This document shows, piece by piece, positions 58,796 through 64,000 of a DNA stretch of 64,000 nt; positions within the stretch are counted from its first letter, which is position 1, and each line of letters starts with the position of its first letter. The translations under genes and the position numbers were made by a program. Source of the DNA: Gammaproteobacteria bacterium UBA4421 (GTDB lineage: Bacteria > Pseudomonadota > Gammaproteobacteria > Pseudomonadales > Azotimanducaceae); the NCBI GenBank assembly GCA_002389675.1, contig DGQF01000009.1, positions 64,461 through 128,460 on the forward strand, written 5' to 3'. The notes under the pieces are model-generated. The model made no database searches, was not told where the DNA came from, and saw only the letters and a program-made list of their open reading frames with translations.

Positions 58796-60697
58796 TTACC
58801 AAGCCACGCCATAGTCTTCACCAAAATCGCTAGCACCACCCATAAAGGTTCCTTGACGCTGGTCGAAATGAATAGCGTTGATCGGGCCTGACGTTTTATC
58901 CCGATATTGCGGTTGATAACCCATCTCTACCAGTTTTTTGCGCACCCAGGCCGGCGTTTGTTCATTGAGCAAAATCTTACCCGGTTCTGCTCGGTGGTCG
59001 CCAAAACTATTGCGCATTTGATAGCTCCAAAAATAAGGCGCTTCAACGGCTTCTTGAACGTTCATGCCAAACTCGACCATTCCCAAAAAGAACTGCAACA
59101 ACACCTGATCTTGAATGTCCCCCCCTTGAACCGCAAAGGAGAGATAAGGACGACCTTCTTTCAACGCCATCGCTGGCGTTAGGGTAGCTCGGGGGCGCTG
59201 GCCGGGTTTTACCACATTGTAGGGGTTCTGACTCTCATCGGTGACAAAACTTTGCATCCGCTGACTCATTCCAATACCCGTATCACCGGCGATCACGGCA
59301 GGAATCCAACCCCCTGATGGCGTAACTGATACCACCCAACCTTGCGCGTCTGCTGCCTGAATCGACGTCGTACCCGCTAGAAATCGGCGTTGATGTGCAT
59401 CGGCATCGACACTTGCTTGCTGCCATGGGGGCATTAGATTGCTACCCGGTTGTGCATGATTCGTCCAGCGGGCCAAATAATCTAAATAGGGATTACTGCC
59501 CTCTTGAAAAAGATAGGGATCACCCGGCTTGATGGCAACATCGTTGTGTTTGGGGTTAATAAGCTTGCGCCGTGCATCAGCGTAAACTTTGGATAACAGC
59601 CCGTCGATAGGTTCTACCGGCGGGACATAGGGATCACCATAGTAAAAATCTCGATCAGCAAACGCTAAATTCATAATTTGATAGAGGGTATGCACATACT
59701 TGGCGCTATTAAACCCCATCGCTGTCAAATCAATCTTTTCGGCTAAATTTAACGCCTGCAGCATTACCGGGCCTTGCACCCACGTGGTCAATTTATAAAC
59801 GTCGATATCCTTATAGGTAGACATCACCGGCGTTTCAATATGAACCTGCCAATCGGCTAAATCCTTAAGCGTATGTAATCCACCCAACGCTTGAGAGCCC
59901 GCCACAAAATCTTCTGCAATATCGCCGGTATAAAACCGTGCATAGGCCTGCATAATGGCACTGCGTCTGTCCATGCCGGCGGCTAGCCCTTGCTCTTCTG
60001 CCGCGACCAGTTTTGCTAATGTCGCGTAAAGGTCAGGCTGACGAAACAACTCCCCCGGGTGCGGCGCCTCGCGCGATTCACCCGGATGAACCAAGAAAAG
60101 CTTGGCCGAGCTTGGCCACTGACGGATCTCTGCTTTCATCCTTTCCATTGCGTCAGCAGTCTGCGCTTCAATCGGATACCCCTTGGCCATTTCCATAGCC
60201 GGGGCCAGCACTTCTTTCAAAGACAGGCGCCCATACCGAGCTAACATTACCAACAAACCGCCGGGTGTACCCGGCGTTACCGCCGCCAAGGGACCATACT
60301 CCGGTGGCTGATTCATCCCTTGTTGGCGAAAATAGTCAGCCGTTGCGCCCGAGGGGGCAACACCCAGCGCGTTGATGCCGATGACCTTTTTTTCACCCGG
60401 ATGATAGATGAGCGCCTGCGTCTCGCCCCCCCAACTCAATACATCAAACATCGTGGATGTCGCTGCCAGCATGGCGCAGGCCGCATCTACCGCGTTACCG
60501 CCACGCTGAAAAATCTGCGCACCCGCGCTTGCCGCCAAGGGTTTACCGGTAATTGCAATCCAGTGCTTACCGTACAACATGGGCTTATTGGTCGACCAAC
60601 TGGGCATGGCAACCAGCAGCAGCAAAACTGCCAAAGTGGGTCCGCTCCAGCCGCCGTTTTTTGTCCGCTTAAATTCGACGTTCTTTGCTGTTGTCAC
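58796..60697 (-). CDS. gamma-glutamyltransferase family protein, exported
   Basis: A 633-residue protein starting at GTG 60697, with a signal sequence (about residues 1-36). The large-subunit segment GAQIFQRGGNAVDAACAMLAA (about 60-80) and the self-processing/nucleophile region FLAGTTSIQAADAQGWVVSVT (nucleophile Thr about residue 445) fit the GGT fold. The residue after the Thr is Ser where classical GGTs have His, so it may be a cephalosporin-acylase-like or distantly related N-terminal nucleophile hydrolase. Convergent with lipA and divergent from the aminopeptidase gene. Confidence 0.87.
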   Translation of the reverse strand: MTTAKNVEFKRTKNGGWSGPTLAVLLLLVAMPSWSTNKPMLYGKHWIAITGKPLAASAGAQIFQRGGNAVDAACAMLAATSTMFDVLSWGGETQALIYHPGEKKVIGINALGVAPSGATADYFRQQGMNQPPEYGPLAAVTPGTPGGLLVMLARYGRLSLKEVLAPAMEMAKGYPIEAQTADAMERMKAEIRQWPSSAKLFLVHPGESREAPHPGELFRQPDLYATLAKLVAAEEQGLAAGMDRRSAIMQAYARFYTGDIAEDFVAGSQALGGLHTLKDLADWQVHIETPVMSTYKDIDVYKLTTWVQGPVMLQALNLAEKIDLTAMGFNSAKYVHTLYQIMNLAFADRDFYYGDPYVPPVEPIDGLLSKVYADARRKLINPKHNDVAIKPGDPYLFQEGSNPYLDYLARWTNHAQPGSNLMPPWQQASVDADAHQRRFLAGTTSIQAADAQGWVVSVTPSGGWIPAVIAGDTGIGMSQRMQSFVTDESQNPYNVVKPGQRPRATLTPAMALKEGRPYLSFAVQGGDIQDQVLLQFFLGMVEFGMNVQEAVEAPYFWSYQMRNSFGDHRAEPGKILLNEQTPAWVRKKLVEMGYQPQYRDKTSGPINAIHFDQRQGTFMGGASDFGEDYGVAW

Positions 60698-60711
60698 TAC
60701 AATGCTTCCCT

Positions 60712-62106
60712 ATGAAAAATGAAATAGAACAGATCACAACGCCCTACGTCCAAGCGAATGACATCGACGGTTCAGAGCCGGTCACCCCGATCATTCTGGT
60801 TGAAACCGCAAATTTTTCAAGTTGGCTGGCACTGCGCTCAAATGACGAGCAAGCCTGGCTTAATCGGCAGGCGTTCACTGCCCAACCCGGTCAATGGGCT
60901 TGGCTGGGCAACGACCAAGCGACCTCTATCATCGCTGGCTGGAACGGCCAAAAGGACATCGCAACGCTCGGTGGTCTACCTCTGCGATTACCCCCGGGTT
61001 TGTATCAACTCACAGAAACAGTCAGCGATTTGCAGTTAATTGGCTGGGGGTTAGGCGCCTACCAATTCAATCGCTACAAAACCGCTAAACGCTCAGCGGC
61101 CCGGTTGGTTATGCCGCCAGCCAACAATACCAGCTCAATTCTCAACCATGTGGAAGCGATCAGCCTGACCCGAGACCTGATCAATACCAGCGCACAAGAC
61201 ATGGCACCGTCTCATCTACAAGCAGAAATTCAGGCTTTGGCCGACTTATTTGGCGCGGACTGCGACGTTATAGAGGGAGATGCTCTGCTGGACAACAACT
61301 GTGGCGCAATTCATGCTGTTGGCCGCGCGGCGACAGATGGTCCTCGATTGATAGATCTGCAGTGGGGTCATGCTGATCACCCCAAAGTCACGCTAGTGGG
61401 TAAAGGTGTGACATTCGACAGCGGCGGACTTAACCTCAAGCCCGCATCCGGGATGCGTACCATGAAAAAAGACATGGGCGGCGCCGCAACGGCAATCGGT
61501 CTGGCATACCTCATCATGGCCGAGGCATTGCCGATTCGCCTGCGTTTACTCGTGCCTGCAGCTGAGAACGCCATTGCGGGAAATGCTTTTCGACCTGGTG
61601 ATGTCGTCCACACACATAAAGGCTTAACAGTTGAAATTGACAATACCGACGCAGAGGGTCGTTTGCTGCTGTGTGACGCATTATCCATCGCTTGCGAAGA
61701 CGAACCCGAATTGATCTTTGACTATGCTACTTTGACCGGATCCGCACGTTCAGCAGTTGGTGCTGAGGTCGCCGCAATGTTTAGCAATGACACCGCCTTG
61801 GCCAATGCGATACACACCTGCGGCCAGATCCAGGACGACCCTGTTTGGCACATGCCGCTGCATCAGGAATATAGTTATATGTTGGAATCTAAGGTCGCTG
61901 ATCTGGTGAATTCTGCCGCTTCACCCTACGCCGGAGCCGTAACCGCTGCATTGTTCCTGCAAAAATTCATCGGCACGCAAAAGTGGATGCACTTTGACAT
62001 CATGGCCTTTAACGTTCGCGCCAGACCTGGTCGACCAGAGGGTGGCGAAGCCCTGGCACTGCGCGCGGTTTACGCCTATTTGAAAGACACTTATGACCCT
62101 GTTTAA
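60712..62106 (+). CDS. leucyl aminopeptidase family (M17) protein
   Basis: Start chosen at ATG 60712 (MKNEIEQITTPYV), giving 464 residues. The metal-binding region KGVTFDSGGLNLKPASGMRTMKKDMGG (about 231-257) and the family signature NTDAEGRLLLCDAL (about 309-322) are intact, so it should be an active dinuclear aminopeptidase. It is shorter than PepA (503) with a reduced N-terminal domain. Divergent from the GGT gene by 14 bases; it overlaps hisI by 14 bases. Confidence 0.93.
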   Translation: MKNEIEQITTPYVQANDIDGSEPVTPIILVETANFSSWLALRSNDEQAWLNRQAFTAQPGQWAWLGNDQATSIIAGWNGQKDIATLGGLPLRLPPGLYQLTETVSDLQLIGWGLGAYQFNRYKTAKRSAARLVMPPANNTSSILNHVEAISLTRDLINTSAQDMAPSHLQAEIQALADLFGADCDVIEGDALLDNNCGAIHAVGRAATDGPRLIDLQWGHADHPKVTLVGKGVTFDSGGLNLKPASGMRTMKKDMGGAATAIGLAYLIMAEALPIRLRLLVPAAENAIAGNAFRPGDVVHTHKGLTVEIDNTDAEGRLLLCDALSIACEDEPELIFDYATLTGSARSAVGAEVAAMFSNDTALANAIHTCGQIQDDPVWHMPLHQEYSYMLESKVADLVNSAASPYAGAVTAALFLQKFIGTQKWMHFDIMAFNVRARPGRPEGGEALALRAVYAYLKDTYDPV

Positions 62107-62491
62107 AGAACTAGAAGGCGCAGCAAGTGGCACTCGCGTGCCTTTGGCCAAAGTGCTCGATGCGCTACCGTTTAACGAGCAGGGCCTAATCCCAGTGATT
62201 GCCCAGGACCACATGACAAAAACAGTGCTCATGCTCGCGTGGATGGATCGTCACGCCGTTGAGCGAACCTTAGACGAGGGTCTGGTCTGCTATTTTTCCC
62301 GCAGTCGGCAAACCTATTGGCAAAAAGGAGAAACCTCTGGCAACGTTCAGGAACTGGTAGAGATGACTTTTGACTGCGATGCCGACGCCATTTTGATATC
62401 CGTCGCGCAAACCGGTCCTGCGTGTCACACCAATCGTCCAAGCTGTTTTTATTTACGCGTGGAAAAAGACGAAGTATCGGTCAAAAGCTAA
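62093..62491 (+). CDS. hisI: phosphoribosyl-AMP cyclohydrolase
   Basis: A 132-residue HisI-domain protein that opens the purine ring of PR-AMP in histidine synthesis. The conserved VLMLAWMDRHAVERTLDEG (about 45-63), YFSRSRQTYWQKGETSGN (about 67-84) and C-D-A-D / H-T-N-R-P-S-C (about 97-121) motifs place zinc and magnesium ligands. There is no fused HisE domain and no other his gene in the window. It starts inside the aminopeptidase gene. Confidence 0.94.
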   Translation: MTLFKELEGAASGTRVPLAKVLDALPFNEQGLIPVIAQDHMTKTVLMLAWMDRHAVERTLDEGLVCYFSRSRQTYWQKGETSGNVQELVEMTFDCDADAILISVAQTGPACHTNRPSCFYLRVEKDEVSVKS

Positions 62492-62557
62492 CCGATCTAG
62501 GTTTCCACGTTGGCCTGAACTATACTGCGCCGCCAGAATCCCCCAGCGATAACGACC

Positions 62558-63958
62558 ATGCATCAGTTGTATCTGCACAATACGCTCAGCGGCAGAAAAG
62601 AACTTTTTAAACCCCTGGATGAGCACCGGGTCACCGTCTATGTCTGCGGCCCTACAGTTTACAACTATGTCCACATCGGCAACGGCCGTCCAGGAGTTGT
62701 TTTTGACGTACTCGTTCGCTTGCTGCGCAAGCTCTATCCACGCGTGATTTATGCGCGAAACATCACAGATATCGACGATAAAATTAACGCAGCCGCACTG
62801 GCTAATCGGGAATCGATCCAAGCTTTAGCAGATCGCTACACCCAAGCCTACAACACCGACATGGCCTATTTAGGGGTCACTGAACCAGATATAACACCGC
62901 GAGCAACACACCACATAACCGAGATGATCGACATGATCTCGCAGTTAATTGATAACGGGCACGCCTACGCAAACGACGGCCACGTTATGTTCGATGTGCC
63001 ATCAGACCCGCACTATGGCAGTTTATCCGGCCGTAGCCTGCAAGACATGATTGACGGCGCAAGAGTTGAAATCGCTCCCTACAAAAAAGACCCTAAAGAT
63101 TTTGTACTTTGGAAACCCTCTACCGCCGAACAACCCGGTTGGGAAAGTCCGTGGGGTATCGGACGCCCCGGTTGGCATATCGAATGTTCAGCGATGATTC
63201 GCAAACACCTGGGTCGAACCATTGACATCCATGGCGGTGGATCTGACCTGACCTTTCCACATCATGAAAACGAAGCGGCGCAAAGTCGTTGCGCCAATCA
63301 CAGCACCGAGTATGTCCGTTATTGGATACACAACAATATGCTGACGATGGGTCAGGAAAAAATGTCCAAATCCGTCGGCAATGTACAGACCATAAATGCT
63401 TTGGCTAAACAATACTCTGGCGAGGTATTAAGGTACGCCCTTTTATCCGGTCAATATCGTTCTAGCTTGGCTTGGTCGCAAGACCTCGTTGCGCAAGCCC
63501 AAGCAAGCCTCGCCAGCCTCTACCAAGCCCTTCGCGACAACCCCGCAACGCTTGATGAGCCGCTTGATTTTAGCCAAACGTCCATTGAGGCTTTTCCCAA
63601 AACAGTTGTCAGCCCCCTGCTGGATGATCTCAATACCCCCGAAGCTCTCGCTGCCATGCACGAACTGGCGGCAGAGCTACAAAAAGCAGTCAACCCAGAG
63701 GCTGTTCAACGGGCGCGCACTGCATTAAGGGCGGGAGGCTGGTTACTGGGTTTGCTAAACACTGATCCCGACGCCTACTTCACCGCAGGTGGCAGCCAGT
63801 CACTGTCTAATAGTGAAATTGATGACCTCATTGAAGCTCGAAATATCGCAAGGCAAAACAAAGATTTTGCACGCGGGGACCAAATCCGCGACCTCTTGGC
63901 TGCTGCGGGAATCGAACTTGAAGACCTACGTGAGGGAACACGCTGGCGGCGGAGTTAA
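62558..63958 (+). CDS. cysS: cysteinyl-tRNA synthetase
   Basis: A 466-residue class I synthetase (Escherichia 461). The HIGH-type motif is HIGNGRPGV (about 37-45) after C-G-P-T-V-Y-N, the zinc site C-S-A-M-I (about 210) with HHENE (about 235), and KMSKS (about 268-272). An extended -10-like TATACT lies at 62521-62526, 32 bases before the start, without a clear -35. The stop overlaps a further ATG at the window edge. Confidence 0.97.
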   Translation: MHQLYLHNTLSGRKELFKPLDEHRVTVYVCGPTVYNYVHIGNGRPGVVFDVLVRLLRKLYPRVIYARNITDIDDKINAAALANRESIQALADRYTQAYNTDMAYLGVTEPDITPRATHHITEMIDMISQLIDNGHAYANDGHVMFDVPSDPHYGSLSGRSLQDMIDGARVEIAPYKKDPKDFVLWKPSTAEQPGWESPWGIGRPGWHIECSAMIRKHLGRTIDIHGGGSDLTFPHHENEAAQSRCANHSTEYVRYWIHNNMLTMGQEKMSKSVGNVQTINALAKQYSGEVLRYALLSGQYRSSLAWSQDLVAQAQASLASLYQALRDNPATLDEPLDFSQTSIEAFPKTVVSPLLDDLNTPEALAAMHELAAELQKAVNPEAVQRARTALRAGGWLLGLLNTDPDAYFTAGGSQSLSNSEIDDLIEARNIARQNKDFARGDQIRDLLAAAGIELEDLREGTRWRRS

Positions 63959-64000
63959 TGTACCCGGTTGCCGTTTTGGGGAATACACCAACCGCTCGAG
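63958..64000 (+). CDS. start of an unidentified gene cut by the window end
   Basis: ATG 63958 overlaps the cysS stop (TAATG), with GGAG 4 bases upstream, and the frame ([14 protein letters not shown]) stays open to the last base. Only 14 codons are visible, so no family can be named. In many genomes cysS is followed by folD, but this sequence does not match the FolD start that I recall. Confidence 0.35.
   Translation, partial: MYPVAVLGNTPTAR

Overview
The window is chromosomal DNA from a gammaproteobacterium, probably a free-living and perhaps marine member of the Pseudomonadales or a neighbouring order. The gene order matches blocks known from Pseudomonas: ilvI-ilvH-ilvC-pssA-msrP-msrQ; pgeF-rluD beside bamD-pilS-pilR-fimT; ribF-lspA-fkpB next to murJ, rpsT, proB, obgE, rpmA, rplU and ispB. 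A FabY-type ketoacyl synthase and the PilS/PilR pair fit this. There is no rRNA, CRISPR array, phage module or insertion sequence. Coding density is high and no gap exceeds 300 bases.

Layout. 1-9.5 kb: the 3' end of a FabY-like ketoacyl synthase, SirB1-type protein, release factor 3, a crotonase, a secreted metallo-beta-lactamase-fold hydrolase, RimI with an upstream unknown, DAHP synthase, and MsrPQ. 9.5-13.7 kb: phosphatidylserine synthase and branched-chain amino acid genes. 13.9-21.5 kb: a DUF4124 protein, PgeF, RluD, BamD, PilSR and one FimT-like pilin. 21-29 kb: FkpB-LspA-RibF in overlapping frames (without the ileS and ispH usually found here), MurJ, S20, ProB, Obg, L27/L21 and polyprenyl synthase. 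29-37 kb: one long plus-strand unit with a secreted alpha/beta hydrolase, an ABC-2 exporter, TamA and TamB.

37.5-47 kb is the most accessory-looking part: the arsenate-detoxification pair arsJ-gapdh, a 52-residue exported peptide that looks like the start of a TonB-dependent receptor, tRNA-Pro(CGG), a flavin monooxygenase that resembles plant S-oxygenases, RapA, and two adjacent type III CoA-transferases of which one seems to lack the catalytic aspartate. 47-52.6 kb holds lipid and redox genes (desaturase, methyltransferase, CMD-family protein, flavodoxin-like protein, FemAB-like acyltransferase) and a DUF3014 gene that contains a perfect 43-bp palindrome. 52.7-64 kb returns to housekeeping: AsnS, a heterodimeric ABC exporter, LipA, a gamma-glutamyltransferase-family protein, an M17 aminopeptidase, HisI, CysS and the first codons of one more gene.

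No clearly new multi-gene defence or biosynthetic system is visible. The best leads are the in-frame palindrome, the tRNA-proximal arsJ-gapdh region with its truncated receptor remnant, the plant-like monooxygenase, and the asymmetric CoA-transferase pair. Family assignments rest on motifs and recall of family sequences; no search was run.
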